From positions 62,001-126,000 of the forward strand of contig CACYHH010000004.1 of the NCBI GenBank assembly GCA_902774115.1: a DNA stretch of 64,000 nucleotides. Reading direction: 5' to 3'. The notes under the pieces were generated by a model. That model worked only from the letters and a program-made list of their open reading frames with translations. It was not told where the DNA came from and did no database searches. Position 1 is the first letter of the stretch. Each line of letters begins with the position of its first letter. Origin of the DNA: an uncultured Spirochaetales bacterium (lineage in GTDB: Bacteria; UBP6; UBA1177). The position numbers and the translations under genes are program-made. This document shows positions 1 to 7,758 of the stretch, piece after piece.

Positions 1-1
1 T

Positions 2-853
2 TTGGATCAGAAACCGTACGAATTTACTGAATATGTAAAGGATAACATCTTCGGAATTGATTTCGATGAAAAGGCTGTTCGAGTAGCCAGAACACTCAAC
101 TTGATTGCCGGAGATGGACACACAAATGTACTTCACCTTAACACTCTGGATTATACGCAGTGGGTAGAAACGGCAAAACAGGAAGATTGGCAAAGTACTT
201 ATTTTGAGGGTTTTGACAGGCTGAAAAAATTAAGAAGAGACAACAAAAGCTACCGAGATTTTAATTTTGATCTTCTGATGGCAAATCCGCCTTTTGCAGG
301 AGATATCAAAGAATCCCGTATTCTCAGCATGTATGAGCTTGCAAAAAATACCAAGGGCAAGCAGCAAGCCAAGGTTGGTCGTGATATTCTTTTCATTGAG
401 CGCAATCTTGATTTTTTGAAACCCGGCGGACGTATGGCGATTGTTCTTCCGCAAGGAAGATTCAACAATTCAAGCGACAAATATATCCGCGATTATATTG
501 CTGATCGGTGCAGGATTTTAGCGGTTGTAGGCTTGCACGGAAATGTTTTCAAACCTCACACGGGGACAAAAACAAGCGTGCTTTTTGTGCAGAAATGGGA
601 TGAATTGCTCTGTCCGAAAGTTGATGACTACAATATTTTCTTTGCGACAATGCAAAAGCCGAGCAAAGATAATTCAGGCGACAAAATTTACCTCAAAGAA
701 ACCGATGGAAACGGAAATTTAAAATATAAATTGGATAGTCACGGTCATTTGATTGTAGATCACGATTTGTTCAATCATGACGGACTTACTCAGGACGGAA
801 TAGCAGAAGCCTTTGCCGAATTTGCTAAAAAAGAAGGGCTAAGTTTTTTTTGA
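2..853 (+). CDS. hsdM: Type I restriction-modification methyltransferase subunit HsdM, 3' part
   Basis: This is the C-terminal part of an N6-adenine DNA methyltransferase; the reading frame is open at the left edge, so the true start lies before the window. The amino-methylase motif NPPF is at residues 95-98 of the visible part, and FGIDFDEKAVRVAR just before it looks like the acidic SAM-binding segment. Downstream residues (FIERNLDFLKPGGRMAIVLP) match the usual post-NPPF strand and helix of HsdM. In the family, HsdM with HsdS forms the methylase and HsdR adds cleavage; no hsdR is visible here, so it may lie upstream. The gene ends in a run of eight T and overlaps hsdS by four bases (TTGA). 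Confidence 0.9.
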   Translation: MDQKPYEFTEYVKDNIFGIDFDEKAVRVARTLNLIAGDGHTNVLHLNTLDYTQWVETAKQEDWQSTYFEGFDRLKKLRRDNKSYRDFNFDLLMANPPFAGDIKESRILSMYELAKNTKGKQQAKVGRDILFIERNLDFLKPGGRMAIVLPQGRFNNSSDKYIRDYIADRCRILAVVGLHGNVFKPHTGTKTSVLFVQKWDELLCPKVDDYNIFFATMQKPSKDNSGDKIYLKETDGNGNLKYKLDSHGHLIVDHDLFNHDGLTQDGIAEAFAEFAKKEGLSFF

Positions 854-2298
854 GTAGCCCTTTTGACGAAGCAAAATACAACGCTTTGTTGAAAGGGCTG
901 GAAATTACAGAAGTGAAATGGTCTTATGTAAAATCACAAAGTGATGTAGTAAGATTTGATAGTTATTATTACTCAAAGGAGTTTTTATCAGATGAAGATA
1001 TTATCGCTCATCAAAGCAATAAATCTTTGAAAGAGTTAAATGCAGACCTTTTAAGTTTTGGAGCCTATTCTCTAAATAATTTTGTTGAATACAAAGATTC
1101 TGGTATTCCGTTTATTCGCGGTGTCAATATGAAAGATGGTGTACTAGATTTTTCAGATACTTTATATATCGATGAAACAGCTCATAAGTTACTTTGGAAG
1201 TCGGAAGTAAAACCAAATACAATTTTGCTTTCAATGTCAGGAACTATTGGCGATGTTGCTATTGCAATGCCTGATTACAAATATCCGATGAATTCCAATC
1301 AAGATATTGCAAAGATTACCTTGAAAGACGGACTAAATCCGTTTTATCTATATGCGTTCTTGCGTTCGAAATATGGTCAAAACTTTTTGAAAAGAGAAGC
1401 TCGTGGAAGTGTTCAACAGCATGTTTTCCTATCGCAAATGGAAAATATCCGAGTTCCTTTATTAACAGATGACTTTCAGCAGAAAATCGAATCACTCGTA
1501 AAATCTGCCCATGCAAAGCTTGCCGACTCAAAATCCATTTACGCACAGGCAGAAGATATGCTGCTTTCTGAGCTTGGCTTGAAAGACTGGCAACCGAAAA
1601 ATGAAAGCGTTTCTGTAAAAAAGTTTTCTGATTTTACCGCAAGCAACAGGTTGGATGCAGAGTATTATCAGAGAAAGTATGATGAGATTGAAAATGCGAT
1701 AAAGGCATACAAAGGCGGATATTTTACATTGCGAGATTGCGTGAAAAGTTATTCAACAGGTTACCCTTTTGATAGCAAGAGTTATGTTGAAGACGGATAT
1801 AAACTAATTCGTATAACAAATATAAAATCGCCATACTTGGACTTGTCAAATGCTGTTTCAATTCCACAAAAAGATGTAATGTTAAGTCCTCGTGATGTTG
1901 TAAATGAAAATGATATTTTAATATCAATGTCAGGCACAATCGGAAATAGTTGCGTTATTCCTGCAAAAACAAAAGCTGTTATAAATCAGCGAATATTAAA
2001 AATAACACCTAAAAATTACAATCCGATGGTTCTGTCTTTGTTAATAAATTCGATTTTATGCAAAATGCTATTTGAACGAATTGGAACCGGCGGAGTCCAA
2101 GTCAATATTTCGAGTACAGATATGTTTAAAATCTTGATTCCCATTCTTCCGCAAAAAATACATGAGCAAATTGCCGCAAAAATCCAAAAATCATTTGCGT
2201 TGCGAGCTGAAAGCAAACGGCTTTTGGAAGAAGCGAAAAAGATGGTGGAAACGGAGATTGAACAAGGGAAAGATGCTGTAAAACAAGGTAACAAATGA
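850..2298 (+). CDS. hsdS: Type I restriction-modification specificity subunit HsdS
   Basis: HsdS gives sequence specificity to the HsdM/HsdR complex. The 482-residue protein shows the family's tandem layout: two target-recognition halves, each followed by a helical spacer. The halves are recognisable by the paired segments ILLSMSGTIGDVAIA (first) and ILISMSGTIGNSCVI (second), and the second half begins near KKFSDFTASNRLDAEYY. The C-terminal helix ALRAESKRLLEEAKKMVE is typical of the conserved spacer. The start is TTG inside the TTGA overlap with hsdM, without a strong Shine-Dalgarno site, so translation is probably coupled. A -1 slip on the adjacent T8 tract would instead fuse HsdM and HsdS in frame. 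It overlaps the next gene by four bases (ATGA). Confidence 0.9.
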   Translation: MSSPFDEAKYNALLKGLEITEVKWSYVKSQSDVVRFDSYYYSKEFLSDEDIIAHQSNKSLKELNADLLSFGAYSLNNFVEYKDSGIPFIRGVNMKDGVLDFSDTLYIDETAHKLLWKSEVKPNTILLSMSGTIGDVAIAMPDYKYPMNSNQDIAKITLKDGLNPFYLYAFLRSKYGQNFLKREARGSVQQHVFLSQMENIRVPLLTDDFQQKIESLVKSAHAKLADSKSIYAQAEDMLLSELGLKDWQPKNESVSVKKFSDFTASNRLDAEYYQRKYDEIENAIKAYKGGYFTLRDCVKSYSTGYPFDSKSYVEDGYKLIRITNIKSPYLDLSNAVSIPQKDVMLSPRDVVNENDILISMSGTIGNSCVIPAKTKAVINQRILKITPKNYNPMVLSLLINSILCKMLFERIGTGGVQVNISSTDMFKILIPILPQKIHEQIAAKIQKSFALRAESKRLLEEAKKMVETEIEQGKDAVKQGNK

Positions 2299-3572
2299 TG
2301 GAAGATCAAAATAATCAGCAACATGTTTATGATAACTGGAAAGCAATAACAGAATCTGACTTTGTAACACTCTTTATTAAGACATGGTTTGCCTTTGTTG
2401 CGACATTACGCGAGTTATATCCAGAACACAAGCCCTACTATAAAGCTTATGGCGATTCTCCATTTATAAAGGCGTATAAAAATGATTTTGGTGATAAAAT
2501 TCATTTCTTGTGTAACTACGATGAAATAAAGCAGAATCTCCTGAATACATATGAAAAAGGATTTAAAATTACTTCAGAGAAATATCCTCGCTTTCTCATC
2601 GATGATTTTTATGGTGTTAACCCGAAGTTCTCATATAAGAAAACAGACAATTTGACCAGTCCTGGAGGTTATTCAGGGGAAATATCCTTGTTAATAAAAT
2701 GTATTGAAAACAAAGAATTGCAAATAGATCTTCGCTATGACGATAAAAAATTCCTCGAAAAAGCAGGGGAAAAAATACCACTCATCGTGCATCAAAAGAT
2801 TAACTATAACGACATTCTGCAAGAATTAGTTAAAGAATTGGAGGCGGCAGCAGAATTAATTGATGAAAGTGAAATAATAGCATCCTTTTATAAAAAATTT
2901 GTCCCTATTGTTCTTGGTAAATTGACAGAAGTTCTTGACCAAAAACAACAGGCTTTGCCGGATAAAAGATTCACACAAGTTAAGCAGGTGTTCGATAACA
3001 TTCGAGCTTTTTGCAATCGTGCAACTAATGATATGTATAATTTATGTTTTGAACCATCGGTCAGTACGGAACTTAAACTTTTATATCAAACACCAATTCC
3101 TGATTTTATGAAAAATTACAACAAAATGTCTTATTCTGATAACAAGAATGCTTATCTGTGGTTTATTGGATTTGTTTATCGTCTTAGGAATGCGCTTTTT
3201 CACGAAATAATTGATCCCTTAGACAATGAATGGCAATTTGTCTTTAAAAATGCATATTTGGTGTTAAAACAGATAGTTGATGCCAATATTAATAGCTTAA
3301 AGTATACTGATACTCTATTGGGAATAGCTCCCTTTTTTTTTGAAGAACACTTTAAAAAATTTTACTCACAGCAAATACCAATCAAAGAATATGATGGGAC
3401 TACTTTTTCTACTAAGACGCAGCTTAAATACTTTAATCCAACAGGGGCTAAAGTTCATATCGTTTCTATTATAAATCATAAAGGTAATAAAACTTATCAT
3501 GTCGAATGCGATGTGATATGGGATAGCAGTTTCAAAAATCATGAAGTGAAAAATGTTCAAATAAAGGAATAA
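2295..3572 (+). CDS. HEPN-like protein of unknown function in the R-M operon
   Basis: I do not recognise the family of this 425-residue protein. Near its C-terminal third it carries YRLRNALFHEII, in which R298, N299 and H303 fit the R-N-xxx-H signature of HEPN ribonuclease domains, with helical sequence on both sides. The N-terminal 200 residues are mixed helical with no motif I can name, and the last 80 residues look like a small beta domain. There is no signal peptide or membrane segment. The ATG overlaps the hsdS stop (ATGA) and the next gene begins 26 bases downstream, so it sits between the R-M genes and the ABC-3C genes and is probably co-expressed with both. HEPN assignment is an inference from one motif. 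Confidence 0.6.
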   Translation: MMEDQNNQQHVYDNWKAITESDFVTLFIKTWFAFVATLRELYPEHKPYYKAYGDSPFIKAYKNDFGDKIHFLCNYDEIKQNLLNTYEKGFKITSEKYPRFLIDDFYGVNPKFSYKKTDNLTSPGGYSGEISLLIKCIENKELQIDLRYDDKKFLEKAGEKIPLIVHQKINYNDILQELVKELEAAAELIDESEIIASFYKKFVPIVLGKLTEVLDQKQQALPDKRFTQVKQVFDNIRAFCNRATNDMYNLCFEPSVSTELKLLYQTPIPDFMKNYNKMSYSDNKNAYLWFIGFVYRLRNALFHEIIDPLDNEWQFVFKNAYLVLKQIVDANINSLKYTDTLLGIAPFFFEEHFKKFYSQQIPIKEYDGTTFSTKTQLKYFNPTGAKVHIVSIINHKGNKTYHVECDVIWDSSFKNHEVKNVQIKE

Positions 3573-3598
3573 AGGTGAACGGGTATTAGGAGAAATAA

Positions 3599-4411
3599 AT
3601 GCCAACAGATTTAATTGAACGAAATATAAAAGATTGTCCCAATTATTGCGCAGAACGGAAAAAAATATCAGATTCAGATGATAGAATGCATTTGCTTGAA
3701 GTTAATGGCTTGTGCCCTGTTTGTGGAAATACATTAATAGAAAAATCTGAGAAGAAAACAAAACATTATGAGATTGCGCATATTTATCCTAATAAGCCCA
3801 CACCAGAAGAAAGTAAAATTTTAAATGAAGTTACAGTTTTTGGTGAAAATTCAGAGTCATTCCAAAATAAGATAGCATTGTGTCTTGACTGTCATAAAAA
3901 TTATGATTTTCATAAAACTGTAATGGAATACAATGTGATGTTGAACAAAAAGAGAGAGTTGTATAATTCGTTCGAAGTTAAATCTGAATTGGCAAATATT
4001 GATTTGACACAAAATATTATATGTTTGTTGAATAAAATCTCCGAGATGGATTTTGCAGATGAAAATTTAGATTTAAGATTAAGTCCCTTGGAACTTAAGC
4101 AAAAATTTTCAAGTTCAGAATCAATTTTGAAGCGAAAGGTAATGAATTATGTGACAGAATATTTTCTTTCTATAAAAAGCTATTTTGAAAATCTCGAAAA
4201 CACAAAACAATTGAATTTCTCTAGACTGGCTACTACAATAAGACTTGCTTACCAAACTTCTGCGGAATATATGGAGTCAAAAACTCAAATATTTGATTCT
4301 CTGGTAGAATGGTTGCTTTCAAAAACAAATTCCAAAGATAGTATAGCCGCAGAAAGCATTATTTCATATTTTGTGCAAGACTGTGAGGTGTTTGATGAAA
4401 TTACCAAATAA
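3599..4411 (+). CDS. HNH endonuclease, likely effector of an ABC-three-component system
   Basis: The N-terminal 105 residues form a zinc-containing HNH fold: C39-x-x-C42 (CPVCG), EIAHIYP with H61, N90, then C95-x-x-C98-H99 (CLDCHKNYD). These give the metal-binding knuckles and the H-N-H catalytic set of a beta-beta-alpha-Me nuclease, so DNA cleavage is the expected activity. The remaining 165 residues are helical and probably contact the partners. Start ATG has an AGGAG site six bases upstream. It overlaps the next gene by 17 bases, and the following genes are a small middle component and a DUF2326 ATPase. That order is known for ABC-three-component conflict systems, in which the ATPase and middle component are thought to control a toxic effector. 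Confidence 0.8.
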   Translation: MPTDLIERNIKDCPNYCAERKKISDSDDRMHLLEVNGLCPVCGNTLIEKSEKKTKHYEIAHIYPNKPTPEESKILNEVTVFGENSESFQNKIALCLDCHKNYDFHKTVMEYNVMLNKKRELYNSFEVKSELANIDLTQNIICLLNKISEMDFADENLDLRLSPLELKQKFSSSESILKRKVMNYVTEYFLSIKSYFENLENTKQLNFSRLATTIRLAYQTSAEYMESKTQIFDSLVEWLLSKTNSKDSIAAESIISYFVQDCEVFDEITK

Positions 4412-4622
4412 ACTCTTTACTGTTGATGAAAGTTGTATAGGAAAATTTCCGCTTATTTTAAAAATTGTTCAACAAGAAAAAATTCCTGTATTTGAATTAT
4501 ACGATAGAGTAAAGCAACACTTCCTTTCTGTTTCAGACTTTATAGAAACGCTCGATGCTCTATTTTATCTTGGCAAAATAAAATTTTATGATGATAGCGA
4601 GGTGCTAATTTATGTTGTTTGA
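4395..4622 (+). CDS. ABC-three-component system small middle component (MC6-like)
   Basis: A 75-residue protein starting MKLPNKLFTVDESCIGKF, with a helix-rich middle and the ending FYLGKIKFYDDSEVLIYVV. This matches what I know of the small middle components (class MC6) encoded directly before DUF2326 ATPases: N-terminal LPNK, a wHTH-like body, and a final beta pair. I start it at 4395, not at the longer in-frame ATG at 4371, because GAGGTG lies five bases upstream of 4395 and the shorter form matches the family N-terminus. It overlaps the HNH gene by 17 bases and the ATPase gene by 11 bases, so all three are tightly coupled. Its likely role is to bridge ATPase and effector. Confidence 0.75.
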   Translation: MKLPNKLFTVDESCIGKFPLILKIVQQEKIPVFELYDRVKQHFLSVSDFIETLDALFYLGKIKFYDDSEVLIYVV

Positions 4623-6261
4623 AATTATATGCGAAAAATTTAAAGAAAGCGATCAAAAAATTACCTTTACGCCTGGTTTAAATGTTGTCCTAGGAGACGA
4701 TAGAGCTTCTAATTCAATTGGCAAATCAACTTTTCTTATGATTATTGATTTTGTTTTTGGAGGGGATGATTATATTAATAAGTGTGATGATGTAGGTAGA
4801 AAAATAAAATATCATCAAATAAAGTTTTCTTTTTTATTTAATAATGTTGTTTATAAGTTTGTCAGAGATACGGAAAGGCCCAATTTTGTAAAGATTTGTG
4901 ATGATAATTACAACATTCAACATGAGATATCCATTGAGGAGTTTCGTGATTTTTTAAAATCTCACTACAAAATTATTTCAAGAGATTTATCATTTAGAGA
5001 AGTCGTTTCTGGATATTATAGGATATATCAAAGAAAGAACTACGATGAATCTCGACCGTTTCAGTTTTTTCAAAATGAAGGAATGGAAAAGAGCATAATC
5101 CGCCTTGTTAAACTCTATGATATGTATGAAAGTGTTAGAGAATATGAGAACTTAGTGAAAAAGACTTCGGAGATACTTTCTGATTATAAACACTCAATAA
5201 ATAAAGGTTTCATTCCCAACATAACAAAAAAACAATATAATAGAAACTTAAAGCAAGTTGAGCAAATTAGCGAAGACATTGCTTCTATTGCCAAAGATTT
5301 GGATAAAGGAATTTTAGATGTTGAAAATTTTAGAGCAAAAGAGGTCTGTGAAATAAAGGCAAAATTATCAATAGTTAGAGCAAAACTGACTAAATATAAT
5401 AATAAAAAAGATAAGTTGCTGCTTGAACTTTCAGAGAATAATACTCCACCAAAATGTAGCTCCGATTTTTATGAATCTTTAAAAGTTTTTTTCCCAAATG
5501 TAAAAGTTCAGAGTTTGGCTGCTGTTGATAATTTTCATAAAGGGCTTTATCGCATACTAAATAAAGAAGTCTCAGGCGAAATTGATAAAATTAATAATCT
5601 GATTGATAAATGTAATGAGGAAATTTCAGACCTGATGCTGTTGTTAGATTCGTATCAAGATGAAAAACAATTTTCAAAAATTATTCTAGATAAAATAGAA
5701 AACTCTGTTGCACTTAAAAACAAATTGATTGGAGAAAATTCTAGTTATGATAAATTGGAGGCTTATAAGAATGATAAAAAAGAAAATGAGGCTCGACTTG
5801 CTCGAGAATTGTCAAATATTCTTTTACAAATCCAAACAAAAATAAATTCGGAATTAGAAAACATAAATACAAGACTATATTCACCGCACAAACATCAAGC
5901 ACCAGTATTGTCGTTGTTGCAAAAAAGTTATAAGTATAAATCTTTTAATGATAACGGAACCGGAACGAATTTTAAGAATCTTATTATATTAGATATTTGC
6001 TTGCTTAAACAAACATGCCTTCCGGCTCTTATCCATGATTCAATGCTTTTTAAAAACATCGGAGACGAACTTCTGGAGAAAATATTTACTCAATATAGTG
6101 CTTATGAAAAACAAATTTTTATAGCTTTTGATAGATTGGCTACATATTCTGAGAAAATACAATGTATGCTTAAAGATAAATGTGTTCTACAATTGGGCGA
6201 TGAAGAGGAGGCTCTTTTTGGTTTTACTTGGGGTGAAAGATCAAATAGAAATGAGGAATAA
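4612..6261 (+). CDS. DUF2326-type ABC/SMC-like ATPase of an ABC-three-component system
   Basis: The 549-residue protein opens with a Walker A segment, RASNSIGKSTFLMII (G37-K38-S39-T40), in the arrangement typical of DUF2326 ATPases. Residues about 150-420 are charged and helical, a probable coiled-coil hinge as in SMC/Rad50-like ATPases. The C-terminal NLIILDICLLKQTCLPALIHDS is the second nucleotide-binding segment, with the Walker B-like strand and the HDS motif of this family. It is cytosolic. It follows the middle component with an 11-base overlap and a GAGGTG ribosome site. In the family model, such ATPases sense a foreign-DNA or replication signal and license the nuclease effector; here that would be the HNH protein at 3599-4411. 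Confidence 0.85.
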   Translation: MLFEIICEKFKESDQKITFTPGLNVVLGDDRASNSIGKSTFLMIIDFVFGGDDYINKCDDVGRKIKYHQIKFSFLFNNVVYKFVRDTERPNFVKICDDNYNIQHEISIEEFRDFLKSHYKIISRDLSFREVVSGYYRIYQRKNYDESRPFQFFQNEGMEKSIIRLVKLYDMYESVREYENLVKKTSEILSDYKHSINKGFIPNITKKQYNRNLKQVEQISEDIASIAKDLDKGILDVENFRAKEVCEIKAKLSIVRAKLTKYNNKKDKLLLELSENNTPPKCSSDFYESLKVFFPNVKVQSLAAVDNFHKGLYRILNKEVSGEIDKINNLIDKCNEEISDLMLLLDSYQDEKQFSKIILDKIENSVALKNKLIGENSSYDKLEAYKNDKKENEARLARELSNILLQIQTKINSELENINTRLYSPHKHQAPVLSLLQKSYKYKSFNDNGTGTNFKNLIILDICLLKQTCLPALIHDSMLFKNIGDELLEKIFTQYSAYEKQIFIAFDRLATYSEKIQCMLKDKCVLQLGDEEEALFGFTWGERSNRNEE

Positions 6262-6290
6262 AAACCAGCGAAACACGGAGCCAACCCCCA

Positions 6291-6326
6291 AATGACCACC
6301 ATGAATGTTTGGAGGAAATATAAATG
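6291..6326 (+). repeat. 36-bp leader repeat, copy 1
   Basis: This stretch (AATGACCACCATGAATG, then TTTGGAGGAAATATAAATG) recurs at 7723-7758 with 35 of 36 bases identical; a second shared word, CACGGAGC, precedes both copies. It contains the ribosome site GGAGG and ends exactly at the start codon of the DUF1016 nuclease. It also encodes a tiny frame, MTTMNVWRKYK, whose TGA overlaps that start codon. Confidence 0.85.
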
Positions 6327-6327
6327 A
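6292..6327 (+). CDS. Possible 11-codon leader peptide upstream of the DUF1016 gene
   Basis: An ATG-initiated frame encodes MTTMNVWRKYK and stops at TGA inside ATGA, the start of the next gene, which would couple the two. The same peptide with one change (MTTMNAWRKYK) is encoded at the second leader copy (7724), where it runs on two codons. There is no clear ribosome site in front of it, and the nucleotide conservation could equally reflect the ribosome site of the downstream gene, so its translation is only a possibility. Confidence 0.25.
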   Translation: MTTMNVWRKYK

Positions 6328-7349
6328 ATAAAGAACTTGTAAAAAACGATGAAATTCAAACAAATGAAAGACTGAATGTTCTTGCCAATACTATTGTTGA
6401 CGAAGTGAATCTCACAAAATCGTGTCTTGCACTTAATATAAGTGCCGTCATGGTCAAGACTTATTGGTCTGTTGGACATCACATTGTCGAGTTCGAGCAG
6501 GACGGTGGAAAAAAGGCTAAATACGGAACTTCAATGCTGACAAATCTTGCTAAAATTCTGACAATGCGTTTGGGAAGAGGTTACAGCCGCCCAAATCTCA
6601 ATAATATGCGGAAGTTTTACCTGCTATATCCACTTTGTCAGACTTCTGACAAATTAACATGGAGCCATATCTGCGAGTTAATAACAATAGACGATGATCT
6701 TGAACGTAGTTTTTACGAAAAAGAATGTGTGAAAGAAAACTGGGATGTCCGTTCCCTCCGCCGCCAGATGGATTCCGGTCTGTTTTTGAGACTTGCGGCA
6801 AGCAAAGACAAGGAAGGAATTCTTGAACTGGCAAAAACAGGCATTGAAATTCAAAAACCAATGGATGTCGTAAAAGACACATACACGCTTGAATTTCTTG
6901 GACTTCCTGAAATGGAGCGTTATTCCGAAAGTGATCTGGAACAGCGGATTATTGACAATCTTCAAACCTTTCTGCTTGAACTCGGTAAAGGGTTCGCGTT
7001 CATCGGACGGCAGTATCCGATTACAATAAACAATGTTCATTATCATGTGGATTTGGTTTTTTATCACCGGATTTTGAAGTGCTTTGTGCTGATTGATTTA
7101 AAGAAAAATTCAGTAAAACACGAAGATATCGGGCAAATGAACATGTATATGGGCTATTTTGCAAAGGAAGAAAACGAACCGAACGACAATCCGCCTATAG
7201 GAATTATTCTGAGTCACAACAAAGATGAACTGCTTGTTGAGTATGCAACTTATGGAATGGACAGCAATCTGTTTGTCTCAAAATATGAACTGTATTTGCC
7301 AAACCGTGAGGAACTGCGCAAATTGGTTAGCGGAATATTGTCAGAATGA
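6324..7349 (+). CDS. DUF1016/YhcG-family PD-(D/E)XK nuclease
   Basis: A 341-residue protein with the two-part layout of the DUF1016 (YhcG) family. The N-terminal helical domain (about 1-150) includes the YWSVGHHIVEFEQ and SRPNLNNMRKFY segments. The C-terminal nuclease domain (about 180-335) has HVDLVFYHR with D243, then VLIDLKKN with D258-x-K260, and GQMNMYM with Q271. These are the active-site positions of PD-(D/E)XK enzymes, though the usual E of ExK is D here. Such proteins are frequent beside type I R-M genes, and a DNA nuclease or recombination role is likely. GGAGG lies eight bases before the ATG, inside the repeated leader. A 62-base gap with no terminator separates it from the ATPase gene. 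Confidence 0.85.
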   Translation: MNKELVKNDEIQTNERLNVLANTIVDEVNLTKSCLALNISAVMVKTYWSVGHHIVEFEQDGGKKAKYGTSMLTNLAKILTMRLGRGYSRPNLNNMRKFYLLYPLCQTSDKLTWSHICELITIDDDLERSFYEKECVKENWDVRSLRRQMDSGLFLRLAASKDKEGILELAKTGIEIQKPMDVVKDTYTLEFLGLPEMERYSESDLEQRIIDNLQTFLLELGKGFAFIGRQYPITINNVHYHVDLVFYHRILKCFVLIDLKKNSVKHEDIGQMNMYMGYFAKEENEPNDNPPIGIILSHNKDELLVEYATYGMDSNLFVSKYELYLPNREELRKLVSGILSE

Positions 7350-7359
7350 GAGGAATATT

Positions 7360-7707
7360 TTGAGAGCCGAATATTCTGCGAGCAATTACCGCAATCTCTT
7401 AAAACAGAAAGAAGAATTCAATTCGCATAGAAACGCCCCTGTAAAGGAACAAGTAAAGGAACAAGTAAAGGAACAAGTAAAATCGCTGATTCTTGTTTTA
7501 GATGGGGAAAAAAGTAAAAAAGAATTAGTGGAATTGCTAAACTTGAAAGGTTTGAGAAATTTTTCAGAAAAGTATACTTCCCCAGCTCTGGAAGGTGGTT
7601 TTATAGAATTGACGCAACCGGATTCTCTGAACAGTCCTACGCAGAAGTATCGCTTAACGGCGAAGGGTTTGGCTTTAAAAAAGGAAATTCTGGAAATTAC
7701 GAGATAA
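7360..7707 (+). CDS. Orphan winged-helix C-terminal fragment with VKEQ repeats
   Basis: From a TTG at 7360 (AGAGG six bases upstream) the frame encodes 115 residues. After a short helical start comes a linker of four VKEQ-type units, then SKKELVELLNLKGLRNFSEKY, and LTAKG near the end. I recognise this as the C-terminal winged helix found at the end of many Fic-family and AlbA-type ATP-binding proteins, where a similar short tandem linker precedes it. The catalytic N-terminal domain is missing, so this looks like the remnant of a larger gene or a free-standing DNA-binding protein. An in-frame ATG at 7225 exists but lies inside the nuclease gene in another frame and gives unlike sequence. Confidence 0.5.
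   Translation: MRAEYSASNYRNLLKQKEEFNSHRNAPVKEQVKEQVKEQVKSLILVLDGEKSKKELVELLNLKGLRNFSEKYTSPALEGGFIELTQPDSLNSPTQKYRLTAKGLALKKEILEITR
7441..7476 (+). repeat. Three tandem 12-bp units in the VKEQ linker
   Basis: GTAAAGGAACAA occurs three times without a mismatch, encoding VKEQ repeats. Twelve is a multiple of three, so copy-number change would lengthen or shorten the linker without breaking the frame. Confidence 0.9.
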
Positions 7708-7722
7708 CCACGGAGCAAAACC

Positions 7723-7758
7723 AATGACCACCATGAATGCTTGGAGGAAATATAAATG
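7723..7758 (+). repeat. 36-bp leader repeat, copy 2
   Basis: Second copy of the leader at 6291-6326, differing by one base (C for T at 7740). It ends at the ATG of a 35-codon ORF. It carries its own GGAGG site. Confidence 0.85.

Noticed and set aside
7225-7359. ATG 7225 as start of the winged-helix gene
   Set aside because: This part lies inside the DUF1016 gene in another frame and is Cys/Asn-rich without domain likeness; TTG 7360 has AGAGG upstream.
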